Shown: positions 44,506-58,442, counted from the first letter of the stretch. The stretch: DNA of 64,000 bases from Euphorbia lathyris (GCF_963576675.1 NC_088913.1:24445001-24509000), one strand, 5' to 3'. The notes: generated by a model not told the origin, from the sequence alone. Numbers and translations: made by a program.

Positions 44506-46363
44506 TGTTGGAAATAAGGCTAAGGTATGGCAGCGGAAATATAAAAATTTTAGCCTACTTCCATTTAACCATAGGATCTGTTAATCGTTATTTCATATAA
44601 AGAGGGATAAGAAGAAATACCTTACGATGAACAATCTACCGTTGTTAATGAAGTGCCCACAACTCTTCTCCGAGTTCCCAAGCACAAAGTAAAACACAAG
44701 AAGATTAAGTTAGAATCAACCGTATGAGTTGCAACCAAAATAGATTGCCTCTAATTAATCAACACAAGATCAAGGAAAAAGAAATAGATGAAATTAATCG
44801 ATCGATGGAAGCCGTATGAATTCTTGTCCACGAACTGGGGGAGTCGAATTCTCTCTCTCTCTCTCTAGTTGAAGATTTCGAAAATCACAAAGGGAGGAAT
44901 AGTATGGCTTGGTCGAAATTCATGTGGTAGGGGGTATATATAATTACTTGTATCTAAACCCTAGTTAGATAGGATTAGGTCACTTAATAGGAATTCAATT
45001 CGGAATAGAATTCCTAATTATTATCTCACTATATATCTAATATATCTAGGATAATAATAAATAACCTTATTGGATAATAATAGGAGTATATTAATCTAAT
45101 TAAAACTCCTAACTTAATTATCTCTTAATTAATTTAATTCATATTCCTAATCAAATTAGGATTAATATAATCAAAATAATTACTCACTAATTACATATAA
45201 ATTTCGCCCCCCTTAATTAAATGCGCCTTACTGGGCTCAATTGGGCTTCCATAAATTAATAACATCCATCTCTCTTTTGGTTCCAAGTCTTATGTGTGAT
45301 CCATTAGGTTCTTACTACTTCTGGCCGTATGCAACTATTAAATTAATTTCTTCAAGAATTATATTTAATCTTTGCATAACGGAATGATGTACTGAGTATG
45401 TTATTGGCAAGTCTGTAATCATTCCCCCAGAGTCCGTTAAGAAGACAGGTTGATTCTGTCGTTAACCTTTCCGTATTAGTTACAGTATAATTTGATCCTT
45501 TATCAACTACATCTTTGAACTGAATCTTATGACTATGGATGATGTCAAGTCACATATAGCGAGACGTTCGTTTTACTTGTACAGGCCGAGTCAACTCAAA
45601 TAGATAGGTTAAGTGAAATCTGCATTTCAAGTCTTAAGCTATCACCTTGCAAGGATTTAGAGTCGAGTCTTCCACAAGCGATCCATGCACATATCTCCCA
45701 TTTATCGGGAGTGATAAATGCTCAATCCAATATATAACGATCCTGCAATTACTTCGTGTCATACCCAACATCTACTGTTCACACCCCAGAGTCATCTCTG
45801 TTAAGGATCGTGTTACACCAGAGTCAAAACGTCACATTCCGTAATCCAGAATACCAATTAATATTCCTTTGAGTCTGAGGATTAGTTATACCTATTAATA
45901 CCAATGAGATGAACAGGTGACAAGGATGAATCTACCCATCCTGTTATCTCAAATCGTATCCCCAATCCTAATGAACAACTTTTCATCGGATCTATGTAAC
46001 TGTCCAGATATCTGTATATATGAAGCTTGTGAGATCAGCTTTCTGTCGGACAGAAGACATTGTTACATACAAGTCTCAACAGTGATATATCAATCCTAAA
46101 CATATCACTTGACTTGGGGTGGTTTTAAGTTTATTAGTTTATCATAAAGTTCAGTCTCACTTCATGCTTGTATGAACACTTTATAATCACTTTAAACAAA
46201 CTTACGGATTTCCTTTTATTAGACTTTATTTAGTGCTTATAAGGGATTGCCTTTATATAGTTATAAAACATATATCTTATTAAAACAAATGATATAAAGA
46301 ACAATTCATTTACATTAAGTTTGTATCCTAGAACAATTGTCTATAGGACACTAAACCCCAACA
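44506..46363 (-). repeat. Left LTR of copy D
   Basis: 1858 bp, TG...CA. The polypurine tract complement TACTCCCACTT adjoins at 46364. About 0.7% different from the right LTR, except for a patch (45664-45854) with about 20 differences. Confidence 0.9.
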
Positions 46364-46377
46364 TACTCCCACTTGGA

Positions 46378-49300
46378 CTAAAGCCAATTGTTTCTAAAAC
46401 TTATCCCAGTAGAAGTAAGATGACGATCATGTACTCTCTGGGTTAAGGGCTTTGTCAACGGATCTGCAACGTTGTCCTCTGTAGGTACTCTTTCTATTCT
46501 CACATCTCCTCTAGCCACAATCTCTCTAATGATGTGGTATCGCTTAAGGTAATGCTTGGACGCATTATGAGACCGTGGTTCCTTTGCTTGCGCAATGGCT
46601 CCATTGTTATCATAGTACAGTGTAATGGGATTGACAATGTCAGGCACCACACCTAGTTCTGTAATGAACTTTCTAATCCAAACTGCTTCCTTTGCTGCTT
46701 CCGCAGCTGCGATATACTCTGACTCGGTCGTAGAGAAAGCTACGCTTCCCTGCTTGGAACTCTTCCAACTGACCGCACCCTCATTCAAGATAAACAGGTA
46801 TCCTGATTAGGATTTAAAATCATTCTCATCCGTGAGATGACTTGCGTCTGAAAATCCTTCTATTTTCAGATCACCTTCTCCGTACACTAGGAACATATCT
46901 TTAGTTCTTCTTAAGTACTTAAGAATGTTCTTGACAGCAATCCAATGCTCGTCTCCCGGATTACCTTGGTAACGACTCGTTACTGATAACGCGAACGCTA
47001 CGTCAGGTCTAGTGCATAGCATAGCATACATAATCGAACCGATTGCGTTGGCGTACGGGACTACAGCCATGCGTCTTTTATCATCATCGGTTTTAGGACA
47101 TTGATGATTGTTTAGCTTTACTCCATGTAGCATGGGTAAGTTACCTCATTTTGATTCAAGCATGCTAAACCGATTTAGCACCTTTTCAATGTATGTAGCT
47201 TGTGAAAAACCAAGCAGTCTACGTGATCTATCTCTGTAGATCTTTATACCAAGTATATAGGCTGCTTCACCAAGGTCTTTCATTGAGAAGTTACTAGATA
47301 ACCATACTTTTACCGACTGTAGTAGAGCAATGTCATTTTCCATTAATAATATATCGTCCACATATAGTATGAGAAATGCTATAGAGCTCCCACTTGCTTT
47401 CTTGTAAATGCAAGCTTCTTCGCAATTTTGTTCGAAACCAAATTGTTTTATGGTTTCGTCAAAACGCTTATTCCAGCTTCTAGATGCTTGCTTGAGTCCA
47501 TAAATGGATCTCTGAAGTTTGCAAACTTTATTTGCATCCTTTGATATGAAACCTTCAGGTTGCATCATATATACATCCTCAATCAGGTTTCCATTTAGGA
47601 AAGCTGTTTTCACATCCATTTGCCAAATCTCATAATCGAAGTGAGCGGTAATTGCAAGCATGATTCTGATTGATTTGGACATAGCCACATGAGAGAAATT
47701 TTCGTCATAATCAATTCCTTGCTTCTGACGATATCCTTTCGCTACTAACCTAGCTTTGTAGGTGTTAACCTTTCCATCCATGTCAGTCTTCCTTTTGAAG
47801 ATCCACCTGCACCCAATGGGTATTATCCCTTCGGGTGGATCAACCAAAGTCCACACTTGGTTAGTATACATGGAATCCATTTCAGAATCCATGGCCTCAA
47901 GCCATGCTTTAGAATCTGGACTAGTAAGAGCCTCTTCGTAGTTTTCAGGTTCGTCGTCTAACACGGGAACCTCATTATCATCTCCCACTAGAAAACCATA
48001 TCTAACTGGGAGTTCATGAACTCTTTGTGATCTACGAATAGGTGGCACTGCAGTCTCATCTAATGGGACCGTCTCGGGTACCTCAACCGCCTCCATTGTT
48101 TTAGTCGTTGTTTCTTCTTCTTGAACTTCGTCAAGTTCTATTACGTCCCTTTTGTGTTTCTTCGAGAAACTCTTTCTCTAAGAAGGTTGCGTGCTTGGAT
48201 ACTATTACTTTCTGATCATCTGGATGATAGAAGTAATACCCTACGGTTTCCTTGGGATATCCAACGAAGAAACATTTATCAGATTTAGAATCTAGTTTGT
48301 CAGACGCAATGCGTTTGACATATGCTGAACAACCCCATACTCTCATAAATGAGAACACAGGTTTCCTACCAACGAACAATTCATATGGTGTGGAACTAGC
48401 GGATTTAGTTGGTACTCGATTTAGGGTGAAGAGGGCAGTTTCTAAGGCATAGCCCCAGAACGTCTTTGGAAGTAAGGCCATGCTCATCATGGATCGTACC
48501 ATATCTAATAGGGTACGGTTCCTCCTCTCGGATACACCATTGTGTTGTGGTGTATAGGGAGGTGTCCATTGTGAGCATATCCCACATTCAGTTAGATAAT
48601 TCAGAAAATCATCTGAAAGATATTCGCCACCTCGATCAGATCAAAGCGTCTTTATTTTCCTTTCTAATTGATTTTCCACTTCATTCTTGAAGCATTTGAA
48701 TTTCTCAAAAGCTTCTGATTTGTGCTTCATCAAGTAGATGTAACCATATCGAGTATGGTCATCTATAAAGCTAATGAAGTATCTGAATCCTCCTCTTGAT
48801 TGGACCGACATAGGACCGCATACATCTGAATGAATAAGTCCTAGAGTGTCTGATACACGCTCACCTTTATTGCTAAAGGGTGTCTTTGTCATTTTACCTT
48901 TTAAACATGATTCGCACGTTTCCAATGATTCAGGATCGATTGGATCTATAAGCCCATCTGAATGTAGCTTTAGCATGCGTCTCTTGTTTATATGGCCTAA
49001 ACGACAATGCCACAAGTAAGTTGAATTATCTATCTTATGTCTTTTGGTATTAATTGCAAAAAAAGGAATCTTGTCATGCAACACATAAATCCCATTTTGT
49101 GATATTCCTGAAAAATAAAAGATCGAATCTTTATAAAAAGTGCAACTATTGTTCTTTATTGAAATATGAAAACCGTCGTCAACAAGACGGCTAATAGAAA
49201 TAATGTTACGAGACATTTCAGGAACGTATAAACAATTCCTTAATTCTATTACAAGCCCAGAGGGCAAAGATAAAACATAATCTCCAATTGCGATGGCGGC

Positions 49301-50290
49301 AACTCTTGCTCCATTTCCCACTCACAAGTTTATGCTTCCTTTCTTTAGTTCCTTAGTCTGTTTTAGTTCCTGCATATTTGTACAAATATGAGATCCACAT
49401 CCGGTATCAAGTACCCAAGATTTAGACAGTGAAACTGTATTTATTTCAATATAAAACATACCAGATGTTGAAGCACCCCCGTTTCCCTTCTTGAGGGAGG
49501 CTAGGTACTCCTTGCAGTTCCTCTTCCAATGCCCATCTTTACCACAGAAGTGGCACTCTCCTTTGGGCTTCTTCACTTCCTTTCCCTTAGCTTTGTTGGG
49601 CACGACTTTCTTACCTTTTTTGGGATATTTAGGATTGGGATAATTCCCTTTCCTCTTCTTTGATCCCTCAATGACAAGAGCTGGTATGGCTTTGTCTTTC
49701 TTTATATTGGGCTCAACAGACTTGAGCATATTTGCAAGCTCTTCAAGAGAGGTTTGCAAGTCATTCATCTGATAATTCATAATGAACTGTGAATAACTCT
49801 CTGGGAGGGATTGTAGAACTAAGTCTATACTTAATTCGTTATCCATCACAAATCCAATACTAGAAAGTTTGGTAATGTAGCCAATCATCTTGACACAATG
49901 TGTCATGACAGATGTGCCCTCTTGCATCCTACTACGATATAGCAACTTGGATATCTCGTAGCGTTCGCACCTGGTTTGTTTCCCAAACAATTCCTTTAGG
50001 TGCATGATGATGGAATAGGCATCCATTTCCTCATGTTGCCTTTTCAATTCCGGTGTCATCGATGCAAGTATGATGCATCCGGCATGATCATCAGCAGCCT
50101 TATGTTTCTGGTAAACATCAATTTCCTCAATGGGAGCATCATCAGCAGGGATAGGGGGTATCGTTGTATCAAGTACATACCCTATCTTATCGAACTTCAA
50201 AACAATTTTGAGGTTACGAAACCAGTCGGTGAAGTTTGAACCATTCAACTTGTTATCGGTAAGAATGTTTTGCAGATTGATTTTAGTCAT
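46378..50290 (-). pseudogene. Copia gag-pol of copy D, five disruptions
   Basis: Gag occupies 50290-49325, with zinc knuckle CHFCGKDGHWKRNC and protease WVLDTGCGSHIC. Then come pre-integrase/integrase (HCRLGHIN...CESCLKGK; HSDVCG; IDDHTRYG; HNGVSERRNRTL), reverse transcriptase (MDVKTAFLNGNL; YVDDILLME) and RNase H (STTESEYIA; YDNNGAI). Four stops: TGA at 49322, 48641 and 47146, and TAA at 46807. One frameshift lies near 48100-48140. At all three TGA sites copy B has CGA (54087, 54768, 56264). Otherwise this is the most complete family-1 coding region here. Confidence 0.88.
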
Positions 50291-51716
50291 GATTTTAAGA
50301 GTGTGTGTTAATTAAACCTGGGAGTGAGAAAGAGTAAACGTATGTCATTCATTTGCTTAAAGTATATCAATCTAAAATTATAGGCCTTTTAGTTTACTTT
50401 AGATTGCTCCCACTATTTTGCCAAATTAATAGCCCTCCATATTAATTCGAAGAATTTCACAAATCCTTTAGTGAGCTAGGACCCTAACTCTTGAGATTTC
50501 GCCTTGAGTTTGCTCAACAAGCTAGTCTCATTTGTTAGGTAGATTCATGTAATCAATCACATCATCAATGTGATTCCTAGGTTATTGGGTTACTAACCAC
50601 ATTAGTAACTAATACGCTATTCACATTAATCCCAACCATATTGCCCATTAGTTTATGACAACATGAGTTTGCTCATCCAATTATCATAATCTAATTTAAG
50701 TATTACCCCATATTCATGAAAGAACGATTTTCGATAATTCAGGTGTTACCATAAGACCCCGAGCTTGAGTTTGCTCAACAACCCAAAGGCCCCCAGTACT
50801 GCCGGCTGAATTATAATATTAGGGAGGGGCAACCGATTTTAACAACTTACTTATTTACTTAACTTTTTAACGAGGGATTTTTATTTTAAGTCTCATAATC
50901 TAACTTAGCCTTGATTTGCTTTAGCATACATCAGACACATACATTCACATACATTGGCGTTATTGACATATCATCTAAATTATTCCGTCGAGCCAGAGAC
51001 GGAATAAAAGGGCAAACCTAAGGAAATACTAACTATTACATATTTCTCTTTAGGTCCTCCGTCTTCTCCATGGCGCCTTGAAATTACATATTAATTTCTA
51101 TACTACTAAAGAAAACTTCAATTGAATTGAAGGGAATCAGATCAGAGGAGAAATTACAATAGATAGTAGAAAGGCAGGACTCGCAGGCCCTATTTCAAAA
51201 ATACCAAAAGACTAAAGAGGGTCCAAATATGTCCATAACTCCAAACATGTATAGACTCAATTAAATAAATTTAATTGGTTGATTACATAACTATCTTATG
51301 TAATATTTATGTTAATCACATTAACATATCAAATTAACTTTCATCCAATTTTACTTCTAATCGTTTCGTATCTTTATATTAATCCTTAGGTTAATATAAC
51401 CATATAAAACGTCAATTATGCATGTCCCAATTATTTTGATTTCAATTCATTTAACACTTTGATTTACAACTTGGTAAAAACAAACTTTTAAACGAATTCT
51501 CATTCGATAATCAAAACATAAAACTATCAATTTCCGAAACATATATATATATACAAATTATATTTAAAACAATTTTAACAATTAAAATTAAGTGGGCTTC
51601 GGGCCGGGGCCCGGAGTCGGGCTGCTGCCGTTAGGCAGCAGCCCATGGCGGCGCACGCGGCTGGTCGCGCCGCGAGGCGCGACCCGAGTCGCCGTCGTAT
51701 TTACTTTTTATTTTTA

Positions 51717-51748
<32 letters not shown>

Positions 51749-52077
51749 CAGATTTTAAAACGGTTTTAAAATGATTTTCAGAAATAGGAAAAGCTACAAT
51801 AGGTTTCCGTTTTATCTTTAGAATTAATAAAACTAATTTTATTAACCTAACTATAAAACTAATAGATTTTGTTACAATGATTATCGACCGAAATAATTAG
51901 GAACATATGCATAATCAATTTTAATTAACAATTAATTAAAACTTATTTATCCTTAGGATTAATTAATCAAAACTTATTTATCAATTAACCTAACCATAAA
52001 TATTCATTCAATCCTATTGAAAAACTTCTAAATTTTCATATATGAAATAACGGATTTAACGATGGCTCTGATACCAC
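50291..52077 (-). other. Long non-coding leader of copy D
   Basis: 1.79 kb lie between gag and the 5' LTR, parallel to copy B's leader. It holds a perfect 11-bp GC hairpin (51619-51644: GGGCTGCTGCC, loop GTTA), an AT microsatellite (51724-51748) and the primer-site complement at 52064-52076. Confidence 0.7.
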
Positions 52078-53932
52078 TGTTGGAAATAAGGCTAAGGTAT
52101 GGCAGCGAAAATATAAAAATTTTAGCCTACTTCCATTTAACCATAGGATCCGTTAATCGTTATTTCATATAAAGAGGGATAAGAAGAAATACCTTACGAT
52201 GAACAATCTACCGTTGTTAATGAAGTGCCCACAACTCTTCTCCGAGTTCCCAAGCACAAAGTAAAACACAAGAAGATTAAGTTAGAATCAACCGTATGAG
52301 TTGCAACCAAAATAGATTGCCTCTAATTAATCAACACAAGATCAAGGAAAAAGAAATAGATGAAATTAATCGATCGATGGAAGCCGTATGAATTCTTATC
52401 CACGAACTGGGGGAGTCGAATTCTCTCTCTCTCTCTAGTTGAAGATTTCGAAAATCACAAAGGGAGGAATAGTATGGCTTGGTCGAAATTCATGTGGTAG
52501 GGGGTATATATAATTACTTGTATCTAAACCCTAGTTAGATAGGATTAGGTCACTTAATAGGAATTCAATTCGGAATAGAATTCCTAATTATTATCTCACT
52601 ATATATCTAATATATCTAGGATAATAATAAATAACCTTATTGGATAATAACAGGAGTATATTAATCTAATTAAAACTCCTAACTTAATTATCTCTTAATT
52701 AATTTAATTCATATTCCTAATCAAATTAGGATTAATATAATCAAAATAATTACTCACTAATTACATATAAATTTCGCCCCCCTTAATTAAATGCGCCTTA
52801 CTGGGCTCAATTGGGCTTCCATAAATTAATAACATCCATCTCTCTTTTGGTTCCAAGTCTTATGTGTGATCCATTAGGTTCTTACTACTTCTGGCCGTAT
52901 GCAACTATTAAATTAATTTCTTCAAGAATTATATTTAATCTTTGCATAACGGAATGATGTACTGAGTATGTTATTGGCAAGTCTGTAATCATTCCCCCAG
53001 AGTCCGTTAAGAAGACAAGTTGATTCTGTCGTTAACCTTTCCGTATTAGTTACAGTATAATTCGATCCTTTATCAACTACATCCTTGAACTGAATCTTAT
53101 GACTATGGATGATGTCAAGTCACATATAGCGAGACGTTCGTTTTACTTGTACAGGCCGAGTCAACTCAAATAGATAGGTTAAGTGAAATCTGCATTTCAA
53201 GTCTTAAGCTATCACCTTGCAAGGATTTAGAGTTGAGTCTTCCACAAGCGATCCATGGACGTATCTCCCATTTATCTGGAGTGATAAATGCTCAATCCAA
53301 TGTATAACTATCCCGCAATTACTTCATGTGATACCCAACGTCTGCTGCTCACACCCTAGAGCCATCTCTGTTAAGGATCGTGTTACAATAGGATCAAAGC
53401 GTCACATTCCGTAATCCAGAATGACCAATTAATATTCCTTTGAGTCTGAGGATTAGTTATACCTATTAATACCAATGAGATGAACAGGTGACAAGGATGA
53501 ATCTACCCATCCTGTTATCTCAAATCGGATCCCCAATCCTAATGAACAACTTTTCATCGGATCTATGTAACTATCCAGATATCTGTATATATGAAGCTTG
53601 TGAGATCAGTTTTCTGTCGGACAGAAGACATTGTTACATACAAGTCTCAACAGTGATATATCTATCCTAAACATATCACTTGACTTGGGGTGGTTTTAAG
53701 TTTATTAGTTTATCATAAAGTTCAGTCTCACTTCATGCTTGTATGAACACTTTATAATCACTTTAAACAAACTTACGGATTTCCTTTTATTAGACTTTAT
53801 TTAGTGCTTATAAGGGATTGCCTTTATATAGTTATAAAACATATATCTTATTAAGACAAATGATATAAAGAACAATTCATTTACATTAAGTTTGTATCCT
53901 AGAACAATTGTCTATAGGACACTAAACCCCAA
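52078..53932 (-). repeat. Right LTR of copy D
   Basis: 1855 bp. The outer end reads CCCCAA and then joins copy B protease/gag sequence, so the terminal CA is missing. The patch about 53233-53424 matches copy B's LTR better than its own partner LTR. Confidence 0.9.
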
Positions 53933-56317
53933 TAGTGCTTCAACATCTGGTATGTTTTATATTGAAATAAATACAATTTCATAGTCTGAATCTTGGGTAC
54001 TTGATACCGGATGCGGATCTCATATTTGTACAAATATGCAGGAACTAAATCGGACTAAGGAATTAAAGAAAGGAAGCATAAACTTGCGAGTAGGAAATGG
54101 AGCAAGAGTTGCCGCCCTCGCAATTGGAGATTATGTTTTAAATTTGCCCTCTGGGCTTGTAATAGAATTAAGGAACTGTTTGTATGTTCCACAAATGTCT
54201 CGTAACATTATTTCTATTAGCCGTCTTGTTGACGACGGTTTTCAAATTTCAATAAAAGACAAACATTGTGATTTTTATAGAGATTCGATTTTCTATTTTT
54301 CAGGAATATCACAAAATGGGATTTATGTGTTAGATGATAAAATTTCTGTTTTCGCAATTGATACCAAAAGACATAAGCTAGATAATTCAACTTACATGTG
54401 GCATTGTCGTTTAGGCCATATAAACAAAAGACGCATGCTTAAGCTACATCAAGATGGGCTTATAAATTCAATTGATCTTGAATCATTGGAAACATGCGAA
54501 GCATGTTTAAAAGGTAAAATGACAAAGACACCCTTTAGCAATAAAGGTGAGCGTGTATCAGACACTCTAGGACTTATTCATTTAGATGTATGTGGTCCTA
54601 TGTCAGTCCAAGCAAGAGGAGGATTCAGATACTTCATTAGCTTCATAGACGACCATACCCGATATGGTTATATCTACTTGATGAGGCACAAGTCCGATGC
54701 TTTTGAGAAATTCAAATGCTTCAAGAATGAAGTAGAAAATCAATTAGGAAAGAAAATAAAGACACTACGATCCGATCGAGGTGGCGAATATCTTTCAGAT
54801 GATTTTCTGAATGATCTAACTGAATGTGGGATATGCTCACAATGGACACCTCCTTATACACCACAACACAATGGTGTATCCGAGAGGAGGAACCGTACCC
54901 TACTAGATATGGTACGATCCATAATGAGCATAGCATTACTTCCAAAGACATTCTAGGGTTATGCCTTACAAACCGCCCTCTTCACCCTAAATCGAGTACC
55001 AACTAAATCCGCTAGTTCCACACCACATGAATTGTTCATTGGTAGGAAACCCGTGTTCTCATTTATGAGAGTATGGGGTTGTTCAGCATATGTCAAACGC
55101 ATTGCGTCTGACAAACTAGATTCTAAATCTGATAAATGTTTCTTCATTGGATACCCTAAGGAAACTATGGGATATTACTTCTATCATCCAGATGATCAGA
55201 AAGTAATAGTATCCAAGCATGCAACCTTCTTAGAGAAAGAGTTTCTCGAAGACACGGAAGAGGGAAGCATGATTGAACTTGATGAAGTTCATGAACAAGA
55301 AACACCAACTGAAACACCAGAAGCGGTTGAGAAACCCGATGCAGTCCCATTAGATGATACTCAAGTGCCACCCCTTCGTAGATTACAAAGAGTTCGTGAA
55401 CTCCCTATTAGATATGGTTTTCTAGTGGGAGATGATGATGAGGTTCCCGTGTTAGACAACGAACCCGAAAACTACGAAGAGGCTCTTAACAGTCCAGATT
55501 CTAAAGCATGGCTTGAAGCCATGGATTCTGAGATGGATTCCATGTACACCAACCAAGTGTGGACTTTGGTTGATCCACCCGAAGGGATAAAACCCATTGG
55601 GTGCAGGTGAATGTTCAAAAAAAAGACTGACATGGATGGAAAGGTTAGCACCTACAAAGCTAGGTTAGTAGCGAAAGGATATCGTCAGAAGCAAGGAATT
55701 GATTATGACGAAACTTTCTCTGCTGTGGTTATGTCCAAATCAATCAGAATAATGCTTACTATTGCCGCTCACTACGATTACGAGATTTGGCAAATGGATG
55801 TGAAAACAGCTTTCCTAAACGAAAACATGCTTGAGGATGTATACATGATCAACCTGAAGGTTTCATATTAAAAGATGCAAACAAGGTTTGCAAACTTCAG
55901 AGATCCATTTATGGACTCAAGCAAGCATCTAGAAGCTGGAACAAGCGTTTTGACGAAACCATAAAACAATTTGGTTTCGAACAAAATTACGAAGAAACTT
56001 GCATTTATAAGAAAGCAAGTGGGAGCTTTGTAGCATTTCTGATATTATATGTGGACGATATATTATTAATGGGAAATGACGTAGCTCTACTACAGTCGGT
56101 AAAAGTATGGTTATCTGGTAACTTCTCAATGAAATACCTTGATGAAGTAGCTTATATACTTGGTATAAAGATCTACAGAGATAGATCAAGAAGACTGCTT
56201 GGTCTTTCACAGGCTACATACATCGAAAAGGTGCTAAAGCGGTTTAGCATGCTTGGATCGAAACGAGGTAACTTACCCATGATACATGGAGTAAAGTTAA
56301 ACAATCATCAATGTCCT
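53933..56317 (+). pseudogene. Copia protease-integrase-reverse transcriptase of copy B
   Basis: It resumes at the gag/protease join (WVLDTGCGSHICTNMQ). It runs through pre-integrase, integrase (54036-54956) and the linker (55032-55610) to reverse transcriptase (55611 to about 56300). Trp codons have become stops at 54954 (TAG) and 55608 (TGA). A TAG lies near 53982 and a frameshift near 55850. The catalytic YVDDILLMG is intact. At 56317 the sequence enters the Gypsy LTR; RNase H is displaced beyond the window. Confidence 0.85.
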
Positions 56318-58438
56318 TGTAATAACCCTATTTTGAGAAAATTATATTTAATTCTTTTATCATATTAAAAATACTAAATTTTATGTTTTACAGCTAAGGG
56401 TTTTACTTTTACCAAATAAACCCTTGCTAAAAGGCAAAGTGAAAAAAAAGGGTTTCTTCTCCTAATTGTTTCAAACAGCCGCCAATGGCTTTCTTCAAGG
56501 TTCTCTAAAGCTGCTCTATCAAATTTGCTGTGTCTCTCCTCCAATTAGTTTTGGAACCATCAAACTTTTATAATAATTTCCTCTTCTCAAGGTTATTCCA
56601 TCATTGTCAGGTAACTTTATATATATATTTTTATAAAAAAACTTGTTCTCTGTCTTTCCAAATCGTAGTTCTATTCGAATTCATTGTGTTTTACAAATAA
56701 AATATACTATTGTTAATTTTTATCTTGGAAAAGTGAGCATAACACAATATATTGATTTAACTTTCTCTGGAACTTCATTTTTTTGTCCATGATTTCAATT
56801 ACCAATTTATTATTATATAATAGTACAACTTACCTTCCTCTGGAACTTCATTTTTTTGTCCATGAATTGATAAGACTATCCCATCCTATCTACCTACCTT
56901 TCTACCTTTGCTATTATAATATATTATTATATAATAAAAACTTTTCCAAACCTTTGACCCATTTAATCTCTTTTTTTTACATGGAAATAAAAGCTTTGGA
57001 TTAAGGCACAGTAAGTCCGTTTTCTCTTTTTTTTTTCTTTCCACAAACAAAGTTTTAATGATTTTAGCAATATCTTCACATAAGTAGTTTTAAAAATGGT
57101 TTAGTTTAATTGATTTCTGAAGGTTTATTGCTTGCTCCCCTAATATGTTAATTGTCCCCATTAGTTTAGATATGATTAAGCTTAGTTAATTCATTTTTCC
57201 CTTTTATTGAACCAATAGGAAATTCTGATATCCCTTCAGTCGATTGAGAGACGAGCTTTTCGGTTCTTGCTTCCGTTTAAATTCTAGGTGAGTGGTAATT
57301 ATAGTACATGATCCGATTTGATTGAAATATTAGATTGAAAAACTGTTTATCAAAAATTAGCGTTTGACAGTATATTTTCGTTCCTAAAAACGTATAGCTT
57401 AAACCTTGTGTTTACTAAATATCCTTAGAATTAGAGCGTATATTCTGGGAACATGCATTTATATTGATTTGTTTTATTATCAGGTACAATGGATTTATTA
57501 AAAATTTGATTTGATATGATTTGTAGTTTCTGATACGCGATTTATCGCAGTTATTACCTTTGTTTAGAAAACTGATAATTCTTCAATCAGTTATGATTTT
57601 CTAAATTATATCTGTATACTATATGTTTTCAAACTGGTACAAGTGCTCAGTATATCTGTATCTGTTATCTGGCCTCTCACCGATCTTCATAACATTAGGT
57701 CCTTGCATTTGTCTTTGAGTCAGGTGTCAGTTGTCAGTTTGTCGTCAGTTGTGTCATCATTAGAATCATGCATAAGATCGGTGAAGGCGATTGTCTGTTA
57801 TCTGTATCTGTTATTGGTAGCGCTTACCATTTATCTGGCCCTGGTGGTGTGCAGTATCACCACTCTGTTACACTGTACCATGTGTTTTAAAGCTTTTGTC
57901 TTATTTCCTGATTATACTAATATTTGATATTTTGAAAGGTTTCAGGGTTATGTTTGACAATTGATTGTTAGCATTTGAAATTGATTATCTTATATTGCCC
58001 CTTTAGTTTAACTGATTTTGGAATACTATATTTTGAACTATATTCGTCATGATTTAAAAGTATCAGCTTGCCTGCCTGTTCCCTTTCAGTTGTGTGCTGT
58101 AGCTACTACTCACTGAGGTTTTCGCTCGTATAGACGAAAATCTCATACCACGTTGAATCTTTCTTTTTCAGATTAAGGTCCCTGTTCATGAGGTAACCCT
58201 TGGATTGATGTTGAAGGAGATTGCCTAATAAATTAGCTTTATATTATCTTTGGAGAATTTTGATTATTGAGGTTTAGACTTGCACATTTGATTCTTTTAA
58301 GGTTTATTCATGTAATTGAGACGAGTTTGATATTCTGTTAGTAAATTTTGGAATTTCTATTAGTTCAGAATTAAGGCTAGCATAGATTAAAGTTAATTTA
58401 ATTTATGTGCCGGTCATGGCTTGGGTTGGGTCGTGACA
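56318..58438 (+). repeat. 5' LTR of the Gypsy element
   Basis: 2121 bp, TGTAATAACCC...TCGTGACA. It contains an internal duplication of a phrase ending CTCTGGAACTTCA followed by a T-run and GTCCATGA (near 56765 and 56840). Short frames within it look spurious. Confidence 0.9.
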
Positions 58439-58442
58439 AAGG

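Larger units (their letters stand above)
44107..53932 (-). mobile_element. Ty1/Copia family 1, copy D, with an extra leader piece
   Basis: In minus-strand order: LTR (53932-52078), leader (52077-50291), gag-pol (50290-46378), LTR (46363-44506), and then again about 399 bp of leader (44505-44107), which is cut off. The second LTR is therefore followed by the start of another element body, as in a tandem dimer reduced by deletion. No target duplication flanks the block. The right LTR lacks its terminal two bases. Confidence 0.85.
40211..56317 (+). mobile_element. Ty1/Copia family 1, copy B, interrupted by copy D and cut by a Gypsy
   Basis: Pieces: 5' LTR 40211-41975, leader and first 100 codons of gag to 44089, then (after copy D) protease to reverse transcriptase 53933-56317, where a Gypsy LTR begins. 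About 520 bp of gag is missing across the D block, by comparison with D's own gag. The 3' LTR lies beyond the window. B itself inserted into the pol of Copia C at 40210. Confidence 0.85.

Noticed and set aside
57643..57927. 94-residue + strand frame
   Set aside because: Inside the Gypsy LTR, no recognisable motif.
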